DNA of 64,000 bases from Collinsella sp. GTDB lineage: Bacteria > Actinomycetota > Coriobacteriia > Coriobacteriales > Coriobacteriaceae. The stretch spans positions 18,806 to 82,805 of the forward strand of contig JAHYYJ010000009.1 of NCBI GenBank assembly GCA_019425015.1, in the 5' to 3' direction. Positions 23,156 to 31,815 of this stretch are shown here, in pieces (the stretch's first letter is position 1; every line of letters starts with the position of its first letter). Below the pieces are notes generated by a model. The model saw only the letters and a list, made by a program, of their open reading frames with translations. It was not told the origin of the DNA and made no database searches. A program made the translations under genes and the position numbers.

Positions 23156-25837
23156 TTACTCCTTCTCGACCGCGCGCATGATCGCCTTGTAGATCTCCAT
23201 CAGCGGGATGATCAGGAAGGCCAGGCCCAGCGCGGCAAGAACGCCCTTGAGCTCAAGCGTCACGGGGCCAAAGAACATCTCGGCAAGCGTCGGCTGCACG
23301 GTTACGATCACCGTCAGCACCAGCGCCAGCGCGGCGGAAGCCCACAGCCACTTGTTCTGCTTCTTCATGGTGAACAGCGACGCACGACGGCTGCGCATAT
23401 TGAAGCAGTGGAAAATCTCAACCATGTTGAGCGTGATGAACGCCATCATCACGCCTTCCTCGTCGGCATTGCCGGCGATCATATCGGCGATATGGATGTA
23501 GCCCATGTCAAAGTACACGCCCACAAAGAAGCTCGCCAGCACCAGCACGGTGATGATTAGGCCCTGGACCACACAGTCCAGACCCATATGTCCGGCAAAG
23601 ACACCGTCCTTGGCGTTGCGCGGCTTGCGCTTCATGATGTCGCCCTCGGCATCCTCCATGCCCAGCGCGAGCGCGGGGAAGCAGTCGGTGACCAGGTTCA
23701 CCCACAGCAGCTGCACCGGCTGGAAGATGGTAAAGCCGATGAGCGTGGCGATAAACACCGAGAACACCTCGGCAAGGTTGGCCGAAAGCAGGAACTGGAT
23801 GACCTTGCGGATGTTATCGTAGATGCGACGACCCTCTTCGCAGGCGCCGATGATGGTAGCGAAGTTGTCATCGGCAAGTACCATGTCGGCGACGTTCTTG
23901 GTGACGTCGGTACCGGTGATGCCCATACCAACGCCAATGTCGGCGCGCTTGATGGACGGGGCGTCGTTGACGCCATCGCCCGTCATGGCCACGATCTGGT
24001 CGCGCGACTTCCAAGCCTCGACGATGCGTGTCTTGTGCTCGGGCTGGACGCGGGCGTACACGCCGTAGTCCTCGATGTGCGCGTCGAGTTCCTCGTCGCT
24101 CATGCGATCGAGGTCGGCACCGGTGATGGCCTGGCTGCGATCGGCGACGATGCCCAGCTGCTTGGCGATGGCCACGGCGGTGTCGATGTGGTCGCCCGTG
24201 ATCATGACGGTGCGGATACCGGCGTCGTGCGCCTCGTGGATAGCGTCGGCCACCTCGGGACGGACCGGGTCGATCATGCCGGACAGGCCACAGAAGACCA
24301 GGTCATGCTCGAGCGCAGCGGGGCTGCAGTCGTCGGGAACCTCGGTGTAGGTGCGGCTTGCCAGCGCCAGTACGCGCAGGGCCTCGTCGGCCATGGCCTT
24401 GTTGGCCGCCACGAGCTCGGCGCGGCGCTCCTCGGTCAGGGGGACGACCTTATCGCCCTCGTAGATATGGGTGCACAGGCCGATCACCACGTCGGGCGCA
24501 CCCTTGGTGTACTGCTCGTACTCGCCATCCAGGGTCTCGACGACCACGGACATCATCTTGCGGCCCGAGTCAAACGGGGCCTCGCCCACGCGCGGATGCT
24601 CGGCAGTCAGGCCAGTGAGGCCCGCCTTGCCGGCGTCGTTGACGAGCGCGCACTCAGTCGGCTCGCCCACGGCCTCGCCCAGCTCCTCGTCCCACTGAGC
24701 ATCGGAGCACAGCGCCATGCCGGCCAGGAACTTCTCCTTGGGCGCAGCGAGCTCGTGCTTGACGACGGTCATCTTGTTTTGGGTAAGGGTACCGGTCTTG
24801 TCGGAGCAGATGGTCTGCGTGCAGCCGAGAGTCTCGACGGCAGAGAGCTTGCGGATGATTGCCTGGCGCTTAGCCATCTTGGTCACGCCAAGCGATAGCA
24901 CGATGGTCACGACGGCGACCAGGCCCTCGGGGATGGCAGCGACGGCGAGCGAGACGGCGACCATAAAGGTATCGAGCAGGGCGGTCGGGTCGGTAAGAAC
25001 GTTGCCCACGCCGTGGCGGAGGATATCGACGCCAAAGATCACGACGCAGATGACGATCACCATAATGGTGAGGATGCGGCTGAGCTCGGCAAGCTTCACC
25101 TGCAGCGGCGTAAGCTCTTCCTTGGCCTCGGCCAGGGCGCCGGCAATCTTGCCCATCTCGGTGTCCATGCCGGTGCCGACCACGACGGCGCGGCCGCGGC
25201 CGTACACCACGGTGGAGCCCATGTAGCACATGTTCTTGCGGTCGCCGAGCGGCACGTCATCGGTGCCCGCGGCGAGCTCAATCACGTTGGCGTGCTTCTC
25301 TACGGGCACGGACTCGCCGGTGAGTGCGGCCTCTTCAATCTTCATCGTGGCGCTCTCGAGCACGCGGCAGTCGGCCGGGACGGAGTCGCCCGCCTCGAGC
25401 ATGATCACGTCACCGGGCACGAGCTCGGCGCTCGGCAGGAGCACGAGCTTGCCGTCGCGCAGTACCTTGGACTGCGCCGCGCTCATCTCCTGCAGGGCCT
25501 CGAGGGCCTCCTCGCTCTTGGCTTCCTGGACCACGCCCAGCACCGAGTTGACGATAACGACGAACATGATGATGGCGACATCGGCAAAGTCGGGCTCGCC
25601 CTTGACCATGCCCGTGAGCGCACTGATAACCGCGGCCGCGATCAGCATGATGACCATGGGGTCTGCCATCTGCTCAAAGAAGCGCTTCCACAGCGGCGTC
25701 TTCTTGGCTTCCTCGAGCTTGTTAGGGCCTGTCTTGGCGAGACGCGACGACGCCTCGCCAGTGCTCAGGCCGAGGTTCTCATCGACGCCCTGGTCGCTGA
25801 GCACCTCCGCCGCGGCGGACAGGTATTCCTTTTGCAT
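23156..25837 (-). CDS. P-type (IIA) Ca2+-transporting ATPase
   Basis: An 893-aa cation pump that exports Ca2+ (or imports H+/other cation in exchange) at the cell membrane. The N-terminal cation ATPase domain, ten membrane helices, the TGES-type motif LTGESVPVEKH, the phosphorylation site CSDKTGTLTQNK, and the hinge MTGDGVNDAPSIKRADIGVGMG are intact. In M4 the PEGL motif AIPEGLVAVVT, and in M6 the segment NLVTDCFPALALG, fit Ca2+ pumps of the SERCA/PMR1 type. The ribosome binding site AGGAGGGG lies inside a leader hairpin (25848-25901). The long hairpin H1 and a terminator follow. Confidence 0.95.
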   Translation of the reverse strand: MQKEYLSAAAEVLSDQGVDENLGLSTGEASSRLAKTGPNKLEEAKKTPLWKRFFEQMADPMVIMLIAAAVISALTGMVKGEPDFADVAIIMFVVIVNSVLGVVQEAKSEEALEALQEMSAAQSKVLRDGKLVLLPSAELVPGDVIMLEAGDSVPADCRVLESATMKIEEAALTGESVPVEKHANVIELAAGTDDVPLGDRKNMCYMGSTVVYGRGRAVVVGTGMDTEMGKIAGALAEAKEELTPLQVKLAELSRILTIMVIVICVVIFGVDILRHGVGNVLTDPTALLDTFMVAVSLAVAAIPEGLVAVVTIVLSLGVTKMAKRQAIIRKLSAVETLGCTQTICSDKTGTLTQNKMTVVKHELAAPKEKFLAGMALCSDAQWDEELGEAVGEPTECALVNDAGKAGLTGLTAEHPRVGEAPFDSGRKMMSVVVETLDGEYEQYTKGAPDVVIGLCTHIYEGDKVVPLTEERRAELVAANKAMADEALRVLALASRTYTEVPDDCSPAALEHDLVFCGLSGMIDPVRPEVADAIHEAHDAGIRTVMITGDHIDTAVAIAKQLGIVADRSQAITGADLDRMSDEELDAHIEDYGVYARVQPEHKTRIVEAWKSRDQIVAMTGDGVNDAPSIKRADIGVGMGITGTDVTKNVADMVLADDNFATIIGACEEGRRIYDNIRKVIQFLLSANLAEVFSVFIATLIGFTIFQPVQLLWVNLVTDCFPALALGMEDAEGDIMKRKPRNAKDGVFAGHMGLDCVVQGLIITVLVLASFFVGVYFDMGYIHIADMIAGNADEEGVMMAFITLNMVEIFHCFNMRSRRASLFTMKKQNKWLWASAALALVLTVIVTVQPTLAEMFFGPVTLELKGVLAALGLAFLIIPLMEIYKAIMRAVEKE

Positions 25838-25847
25838 ATAGAGTCCC

Positions 25848-25901
25848 CTCCTGGGATTCGGGCCACTCAGCAGATTGATGCCCGATCATAATTCCCAGGA
25901 G
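25848..25901 (-). promoter_or_regulatory. leader hairpin sequestering the ribosome binding site of the Ca2+ ATPase
   Basis: On the minus strand CTCCTGGGA pairs with TCCCAGGAG (9 bp), and inside it TCGGGC pairs with GCCCGA (6 bp) around a short loop. The 3' arm contains most of the Shine-Dalgarno sequence AGGAGGGG 10 bp before the ATG, so the folded leader should block initiation. It could be a metal-responsive or thermo-responsive switch; no known riboswitch consensus was recognised. Confidence 0.6.
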
Positions 25902-26278
25902 AAGGGCAAGGGCTCATCAAGGCTGCCGTGCTGAGCGGCAGTTGATAGTGGAGCTATGGTACCCCAAAGCGACGCGTCTAGCCAAAACAATCCATTTGGA
26001 AATATGGTCTATAAGCAACGGTGCAGACCGTGTGATGCTCAACATTGATAAAACGTTTTATCTTCGGCGCGTCATCAAACTGAAATATCGCCCAGATAGC
26101 AGCGGTTAGAACGGTTGGTAAAGTTTTTGCATATACCGTTTTTCCGCAAATAATGAACTTCTAATTCGGCATACGGTCGATTTTTTGGGGTATTCGGTCG
26201 TCATTTCGTTATAATCATCTCAGTTTTATTTCTTATGGTTTATCTATCAGCGCAAGACGATGTCAGATGGAGGTCTGA
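25902..26278. other. AT-rich divergent regulatory region between the Ca2+ ATPase and pyk
   Basis: About 375 bp with no gene, clearly more AT-rich than its surroundings. It contains a TATAAT at 26210-26215 facing pyk, with no good -35 box at 17 bp, and repeated CGGTCG units (ATACGGTCGA near 26170 and ATTCGGTCGT near 26192) that could bind a regulator. GATAAAACGTTTTATC at 26047-26062 is a perfect 16-bp palindrome and a good operator candidate. Confidence 0.55.
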
Positions 26279-27739
26279 ATGTACAAGCGCACTAAGATTG
26301 TATGCACCATGGGTCCCGCCTGCGATAGCGACGAGACCATCCGCGAGATGATCAAGGCGGGCATGAACGTCGCCCGTTTTAACTTCTCGCACGGCTCCTA
26401 CGACGAGCACCACGGTCGCATCGAGCGCGTCCGTCGTATTTCCAAGGAGCTCGGTATGCCCGTCGGCATCCTGCTCGACACCAAGGGCCCCGAGGTCCGC
26501 ACCGGCCTTCTGGTCGATGGCAAGAAGGTTGCCGTCAAGACCGGCGACAAGATCGTCGTCACCGCTCAGCCCACGTCCGAGGATTTCCACGGCACCGCTG
26601 AGCATATCTCCCTCGACTACCTGGCTCTGCCCTCCGAGGTCGAGAAGGGCTCCCTCATCCTGATCGATGACGGCCTGGTTGCCCTCGAGGTCGAGTCCGT
26701 CGACGGCCAGGACATGACCTGCGTCGTCAAGAACGACGGCCTGATTGGCGAGCGCAAGGGCGTCAACATGCCCAACGTCAACATCTCGCTGCCCGCCATC
26801 ACCGAGCGCGATCGTCAGGACATCCTCTTTGGCCTGACCGAGAACATCGACTACATCGCCGCTTCCTTCATCCGTGACGGCGAGTCCGTCCGCGGCATCC
26901 GCGAGCTTTGCCGCGAGAACGGCGGCGAGCACGTGACGATCTTCCCGAAGATCGAGTGCGCCTTGGGCGTCGAGAACTTCGACGAGATTCTCGAGGCTTC
27001 CGACGGCATCATGGTCGCCCGTGGCGACCTGGGCATCGAGATCAAGCCCGAGCTCGTTCCGCACATCCAGAAGGAGATCATCGCCAAGTGCAACGCGGCC
27101 TACAAGCCCGTTATCACCGCTACGCAGATGCTCGACTCCATGCAGCAGAACCCGCGCCCGACGCGCGCCGAGGTTGCCGACGTTGCTAACGCCATTTATG
27201 ACGGCACCGACGCCGTCATGCTGTCCGGCGAGTCCGCTGCCGGTAAGTACCCGGTCGAGGCCGTCAAGATGCAGGCCAGCATTGCTCTCGAGACCGAGAA
27301 GTACCTCCCGGCCCACGCTCCGCTCGAGGTTCCGGCCGATGCTCACGGCACCCGCGTCGTCAACAACGTTGTGGGTATGTCCGCTGTGAACATGGCCACC
27401 ACCGTTGGCGCCAAGTGCATCACCGTGCCGACGACCACCGGTCGTACCGCTCGCCTGATCTCGCACTTCCGTCCCAACATGCCGATCTGCGCGTTCTCCC
27501 GCCACGAGTGGGCCGTCCAGCAGATGATCATGTACTGGGGCGTTATCCCGCACCAGGCCGAGATTACCCAGGGTACCGTCAACGGCACGATCGTCAAGGC
27601 GATTGAGACCGCTAAGGAGCTCGGCTACGTCGAGGCCGGCGACCTGACCGTCGCCACCGCCGGCGATCCCCGCATGAGCGTCCAGCTCGAGGACAAGGTC
27701 TCTTCGACCAACGTCGCTTACGTCGCTCAGGTGCGCTAA
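26279..27739 (+). CDS. pyk: pyruvate kinase
   Basis: Converts phosphoenolpyruvate and ADP to pyruvate and ATP, the last step of glycolysis. The 486-aa protein has RTKIVCTMGPACDS at the N-terminus, NFSHG, the B domain (about residues 70-170), the active-site region TIFPKIE, ARGDLGIE and ATQMLDSM, and the C-terminal regulatory domain. GGAGG precedes the ATG by 6 bp. Codon choice is strongly biased (GGC, AAG, GAC), as expected for a highly expressed gene, and unlike the rarer codons of the next gene downstream. A strong terminator follows. Confidence 0.97.
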   Translation: MYKRTKIVCTMGPACDSDETIREMIKAGMNVARFNFSHGSYDEHHGRIERVRRISKELGMPVGILLDTKGPEVRTGLLVDGKKVAVKTGDKIVVTAQPTSEDFHGTAEHISLDYLALPSEVEKGSLILIDDGLVALEVESVDGQDMTCVVKNDGLIGERKGVNMPNVNISLPAITERDRQDILFGLTENIDYIAASFIRDGESVRGIRELCRENGGEHVTIFPKIECALGVENFDEILEASDGIMVARGDLGIEIKPELVPHIQKEIIAKCNAAYKPVITATQMLDSMQQNPRPTRAEVADVANAIYDGTDAVMLSGESAAGKYPVEAVKMQASIALETEKYLPAHAPLEVPADAHGTRVVNNVVGMSAVNMATTVGAKCITVPTTTGRTARLISHFRPNMPICAFSRHEWAVQQMIMYWGVIPHQAEITQGTVNGTIVKAIETAKELGYVEAGDLTVATAGDPRMSVQLEDKVSSTNVAYVAQVR

Positions 27740-27770
27740 ATCGCACTTGCAAGCACACTTGCATTGCAAA

Positions 27771-27804
27771 GGGCCCGGAAGGCTTCGTCTTCCGGGCCCT
27801 TTTT
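27771..27804 (+). terminator. intrinsic terminator of pyk
   Basis: A perfect 11-bp stem GGGCCCGGAAG/CTTCCGGGCCC with a 7-nt loop is followed by TTTTT. Confidence 0.93.
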
Positions 27805-27981
27805 CTGTGTCAATGCCGGCACACGGCAAAACACGCACCCATTTCTTTACCAAAAGCGCGAAATCCACCTTTCGAGGCCCAAAAATAAAGTCCCAAGCGC
27901 TAAAAGTGTTCGCCCGATGGCGAAACCACACCTTACCCGACGCTGCTAAATCGTTTTAGCAAGAGCCAGATCGACCGCGTT

Positions 27982-28109
27982 TTCGGAAGTATGCGGCAAA
28001 TTCTGAGACCTCCGAGCACACCCCGTTTTTTCGCACCAAAATGCCTGATAAACTGGCCTCAAAAGCCAGGTCTGCTCACAGGGTTCAGATTTTGCCGCAT
28101 ACTTCCGAA
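27982..28109. repeat. MITE-like inverted repeat element, 128 bp
   Basis: Arms of 25 bp (left TTCGGAAGTATGCGGCAAAT..., right its reverse complement) match at 24 of 25 positions. A weaker inner pairing (GAGACC/GGTCT) is visible in the 78-bp centre. No transposase is encoded. It ends 51 bp upstream of the PD-(D/E)XK-like gene. Confidence 0.75.
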
Positions 28110-28160
28110 TTGACGCTGGCATCGCACGGTCCAAAAGCACATTTCGACCAGGAGGATATC

Positions 28161-29240
28161 ATGGACCTGACGCTATGCGGTCAATCCGCTTTTTACTATC
28201 ACCGTATCCCGCCGCAGGTATTAGGCCTTTACCCCGCCATTAGCCTTGGCAATATGGATCGCAGATGTTGCGGCCTCGGAAGTCATGCAGTTGTAAAAGA
28301 CCTGCTTCACACACCGCTTCACAGGCTTGTATTCACTCGGGCACAATCCGGGTCGCGAAGCCTGTTTAAATCGCACCTCCTGACCCAAGAGCCGCCTCCT
28401 GGGTCGTTTAGGCAGACTGAGCATGGGTTTGATGTCACTTCACCGGAGTTCACGCTGCTCAGCCTTGCCACGCAGGTCTCACGCAGCCAGTTACTCATGG
28501 CTTGCTACGAGATGTGCGGCTCCTTTGCAGTGTTTAAGCCCTGCGAGCGAACGCAACAACAACTTGATGAAGCAATTTCGCTTAAGCTCATTCCACCCAA
28601 CTGCTGCTGGGAGCGTGTTGTCGACACCAAGGGCAATGACACCAATTTGTGGAAGCGCCCGCCGCTCCTCAGCGCGGCGGATATCGCCGCGTTCGCCAAG
28701 CAGGCTGCAGGCCTGCGCGGCGTTAAACAACTGCGCTGGGCGGCCGAGCACATGACGGGGCAGACCGCCTCGCCCTTCGAAGTACAGGCCTCTATGCTTG
28801 TCTCGCTCCCCCGCAACGAGGGCGGCATGGGCATCAACATCGCAAACAACGTGCGCATCCCACTCAGCGACGCCGCGCGCTCACTGTATGACAAAACCTG
28901 CTGCTACGCCGATATCCTCATCGAGAGCAACAACGACAGCATGGGCGTCATCTTGGAATGCCAAGGCCGCTCCGCCCACGATGGCGAAGCCGCAAGTCTC
29001 TCCGATGCCGAGCGCACCACCGCCCTCACAAGCATGGGCTATGACGTTATCCAGATAACCTATGAGCAAATCAAAGACACGAAGAGCTTTAACAACATCG
29101 CCGAACTCATCCATAAAAAGGCAGGGCTCCCCTACATCCCAAAGACCGATCAGAAACGCACCACCGAAGATGCCCTGCGACGGGAACTGTTGGTCAATTG
29201 GGATGAACTGTTCACCGTCAAGTCGTCGGCTAGCAGCTAG
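28161..29240 (+). CDS. uncharacterised protein with a PD-(D/E)XK-like C-terminal domain (paralogue of 53962-55065)
   Basis: A 359-aa protein from the ATG after AGGAGG. The N-terminal part looks like an AbiEi/winged-helix type domain (residues about 1-140), a weak assignment. The C-terminal part contains ADILIESNND, then GVILECQGRSAHDGEA, DAERTTALTSMGYDVIQITYEQ, which resembles a Vsr/DUF559-type nuclease core with D and E-x-Q in place of D and E-x-K. The gene at 53962-55065 shows the same HDG...DAER...L..(M)G pattern, so the two are related. Base composition is lower in GC than the neighbours and an inverted repeat lies just upstream, consistent with recent acquisition. Function unknown. Confidence 0.6.
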   Translation: MDLTLCGQSAFYYHRIPPQVLGLYPAISLGNMDRRCCGLGSHAVVKDLLHTPLHRLVFTRAQSGSRSLFKSHLLTQEPPPGSFRQTEHGFDVTSPEFTLLSLATQVSRSQLLMACYEMCGSFAVFKPCERTQQQLDEAISLKLIPPNCCWERVVDTKGNDTNLWKRPPLLSAADIAAFAKQAAGLRGVKQLRWAAEHMTGQTASPFEVQASMLVSLPRNEGGMGINIANNVRIPLSDAARSLYDKTCCYADILIESNNDSMGVILECQGRSAHDGEAASLSDAERTTALTSMGYDVIQITYEQIKDTKSFNNIAELIHKKAGLPYIPKTDQKRTTEDALRRELLVNWDELFTVKSSASS

Positions 29241-30078
29241 TGATCAGAGGGACTGTGGAAACGTCAGAAGCGGCAACGCGAGCCGCAAAGCCCGCCTCGG
29301 TCAGCTCGATGACCTCGGTAAACGTTGCATCGAAGAACTCCTCGGTCAGCAGACGGTATGGCGGATGATCGGGCTCACCGGGGTTTTCGCGCACGATCTC
29401 GTGCATAACGCCGATGGTCTTGAGCACATACTCCTTATGGATGGGATACTGACCAAAACGCGTCGCCGCAGTATACAGGCGATCGGTCGCGCGCGGAATC
29501 GAAACAATGCCGAGCGTCTTGCCAAACCAGTCAAAGTCGCCTTGCTTTTTAATGCGGAATTCCTCGCACGGCTTGCCACCGTGCGCCTCCAGGTACTGAT
29601 TCACACGCGTATTCCATACGGTATCGGCCACCAGATGCGACCAGACACCCAGTGTCAAATCGAGCAACGACTGCGCCACGTCCTCGGACGCAAGCGAGAA
29701 CTCACGAGTGCCGGGACCGACAACCGGCTCAGCATCCCTGTAGCGCTGGGGATAGTGCACGCGATTCAGTCGCTCGCGCTCCTCGACAATCGAGGTAGCC
29801 TCGGCGGGTTCGCCCGCGGGTGCGCCTTTAAGCAGCGGCGCCACATAGGTATCCCAGAACTCGTGCTCGCGCGGCTTAGGGATAGGCTCGGGCTTTGCAA
29901 AGTGCGTAATGCGATACGGAATGGGATCAGCGATACCGGGAACCATATAGCCCACAAAAATGTCCGGAACCACGCAGCCAAACAAGAAGGCATTGCGGTC
30001 ACGAACGCTATCGGCAAGCACGCCAGCACGCGCCAGCAAGCGCTCCGTTTGAGCGATATGAATGTTCCAACTTGGCAT
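29230..30078 (-). CDS. zinc-dependent phospholipase C-like protein
   Basis: A 282-aa protein that fits the zinc-dependent phospholipase C (S1/P1 nuclease-like, all-helical) fold. Candidate zinc ligands are the N-terminal region MPSWNIHIAQ, the pair FLFGCVVPDI, the His of ITHF, and the LGVWSHLVADTVWN helix (H..D). No signal peptide is seen, so a secreted lipase is unlikely; many such cytosolic family members are uncharacterised. The chosen ATG follows GGGGGTGG. Its stop overlaps the end of the convergent gene by 11 bp. Confidence 0.7.
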   Translation of the reverse strand: MPSWNIHIAQTERLLARAGVLADSVRDRNAFLFGCVVPDIFVGYMVPGIADPIPYRITHFAKPEPIPKPREHEFWDTYVAPLLKGAPAGEPAEATSIVEERERLNRVHYPQRYRDAEPVVGPGTREFSLASEDVAQSLLDLTLGVWSHLVADTVWNTRVNQYLEAHGGKPCEEFRIKKQGDFDWFGKTLGIVSIPRATDRLYTAATRFGQYPIHKEYVLKTIGVMHEIVRENPGEPDHPPYRLLTEEFFDATFTEVIELTEAGFAARVAASDVSTVPLITSC

Positions 30079-30157
30079 AGCCACCCCCATAAAAACCTGG
30101 ATAACTATACCATCACGGCAAAGCCGCGCGGACGGCTACGCACGCTCTACGCAGCAG

Positions 30158-30928
30158 CTAGTCCGTAGCACCGCTTTCGGTTCCATACGACGGCGAAGGC
30201 GCCTCGACCACATGGTGATATCGATCGATATAGATTGCACGGGCACCCAGGCGTCGCACCAAATCCTGGTGATGTGTGCTCATCAAGACCGTCTTACCGG
30301 CAGCAACATAGGCCAGCAAAAAGTTGACCACGATGTCGCACGAGTCCTCGTCAAGTCCGTTGGTAGGCTCGTCGAGGACCAAGATATCCGGGTTCATCGA
30401 CACCACCGCAGCCAGCGCAACGCGCTTCTTTTGCCCGCCCGAAAGCTGATAGGGCGAGGCGTCGACCAGGTCAGCAACCTGGAACAGCCCCATGGCATCG
30501 CGCACGCGGCGCTCGAGCTCGTCTGCCGGCAGCCCCATTTGAGCCGGGCCAAAAGCGACTTCCTCGCCCACCGTGGCACAGAACAGCTGAGCATCGGCAT
30601 TTTGAAACACAAAACCTACGCGCTGGTGGAAGCGCTGAGCAGTTTCAGAATCCTTTAGATACGCTGCGTCAACCACGCGTCCATCAAACAGATACATGCC
30701 GGCATCCGCGAGCTCAAGGCCATTGATGAGCCGCATGATCGTGGTCTTACCGCAGCCGTTGGGACCGAGCAGGGCAACGAGTTCGCCACGATCGACCTGC
30801 AGCGACACGCCATCGACAACCGTATGCCCCGCATAGGAGAACACTACGTCGTGAAACTCGATGAGCGGCGTGGCCTCGGCGCTAGCAACACCGCTCGCGC
30901 CCATCGCGCCATTTGTATCGTTTGCCAA
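30158..30928 (-). CDS. cbiO: energy-coupling factor ATPase, cobalt/nickel transport (CbiO)
   Basis: ABC ATPase of the ECF transporter, 256 aa from a probable TTG start after AAGGG. Walker A is LLGPNGCGKTT, the Q-loop is FQNADAQLF (with the extra DAQL typical of ECF ATPases), the signature is YQLSGGQKKRVA and Walker B is ILVLDEPTNGLDE, with the switch His in STHH. A Ser/Ala-rich N-terminal tail precedes the fold. It is the third gene of cbiMQO. A single ATPase is present, so it should act as a homodimer. Confidence 0.94.
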   Translation of the reverse strand: MANDTNGAMGASGVASAEATPLIEFHDVVFSYAGHTVVDGVSLQVDRGELVALLGPNGCGKTTIMRLINGLELADAGMYLFDGRVVDAAYLKDSETAQRFHQRVGFVFQNADAQLFCATVGEEVAFGPAQMGLPADELERRVRDAMGLFQVADLVDASPYQLSGGQKKRVALAAVVSMNPDILVLDEPTNGLDEDSCDIVVNFLLAYVAAGKTVLMSTHHQDLVRRLGARAIYIDRYHHVVEAPSPSYGTESGATD

Positions 30929-30972
30929 AACGTCGCCCTTCCCTATTCACATCGACGGTTCGACCGCCCGCG

Positions 30973-31815
30973 TTACAACACCGCGCACAACACGGCGAGC
31001 AGAACCACAACGGCCGCGTAAACGACATCGCGCCAGCCAAAGCCGATCCGTGCAGGCGCCGGATACGCACCGGCAAAGCCGCGGCAAAGCATAGCCTCGT
31101 CCATCGCGCGGCTGCATTCCATCGCCTTGATAAACGTCATGCCCATGATACCCGCCAGCGAGTCGGTACGCGAAAAACCCGCAGGTGCGGAACCGACGCT
31201 GCGCAGCATGACCGATTCGCACAGATCGTGCGCCGTGCGTCCCAGCACCTCGATATGCTTGAGCGCCATATCAAACGTAAAGATAACTTCGTCGGGCAGG
31301 TGCAGCATTTTGAGCGCCGCCGACATGCGGCTCCAGGTAAGCGTCCACGAAACACCCAGTACCAGCGACACATTAATAAACGTCTTGAGCGCGATCTTGA
31401 GCATGGCACCCGTGGCAGACGCGCCCAGCAGCAGGGCAGGCAGTGCCAGAACCACCGCGAGCCCCGCAGCGCCAAGCGCCGGCACAAAGGTTGCCCGCAG
31501 CCCGCGTACGGGGCGCACGGCAACGAGCACCAGCGCGACAGCCGCCATCAACATGAGGTACAGCGGGCTCTGCGTCAGGCACACGCACAGAACGCAGAGG
31601 AACATCCCCACCAGGCGCACCGGGGCCGAAACGGAAGAAAGGGCGCGGTCGACCATCGACCCGCCCTCGTGTGCGCCTCCACCCAGGCGAACCCGCTCAA
31701 GCAGGCTCGCCAGGTGCAGGACGTTTTGTTGCATAACACGATGTCGAGCCCCCGCGGGCTCGTAACGCTGCTCGACCGTAAGCCAGCTAGGCAGCTCGGC
31801 TATTGCCATGAGCAC
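30973..31815 (-). CDS. cbiQ: energy-coupling factor transmembrane protein CbiQ
   Basis: The T component of a cobalt/nickel ECF transporter, 280 aa. It has about five to six membrane helices, with two hydrophobic blocks (residues about 65-135 and 255-280). The coupling region has the MSAALKMLHLPDEVIFTF segment and the conserved Ala-Arg-Gly-like loop is replaced by EAMLCRGFAG. The start is GTG (or an ATG two codons later) inside the end of cbiM, a 29-bp overlap. Confidence 0.9.
   Translation of the reverse strand: MLMAIAELPSWLTVEQRYEPAGARHRVMQQNVLHLASLLERVRLGGGAHEGGSMVDRALSSVSAPVRLVGMFLCVLCVCLTQSPLYLMLMAAVALVLVAVRPVRGLRATFVPALGAAGLAVVLALPALLLGASATGAMLKIALKTFINVSLVLGVSWTLTWSRMSAALKMLHLPDEVIFTFDMALKHIEVLGRTAHDLCESVMLRSVGSAPAGFSRTDSLAGIMGMTFIKAMECSRAMDEAMLCRGFAGAYPAPARIGFGWRDVVYAAVVVLLAVLCAVL

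Noticed and set aside
26240..27931. 563-aa open frame on the minus strand
   Set aside because: It is antisense to pyk, whose motifs are intact, and extends through the pyk terminator. The strong codon bias of pyk removes stops on the other strand.
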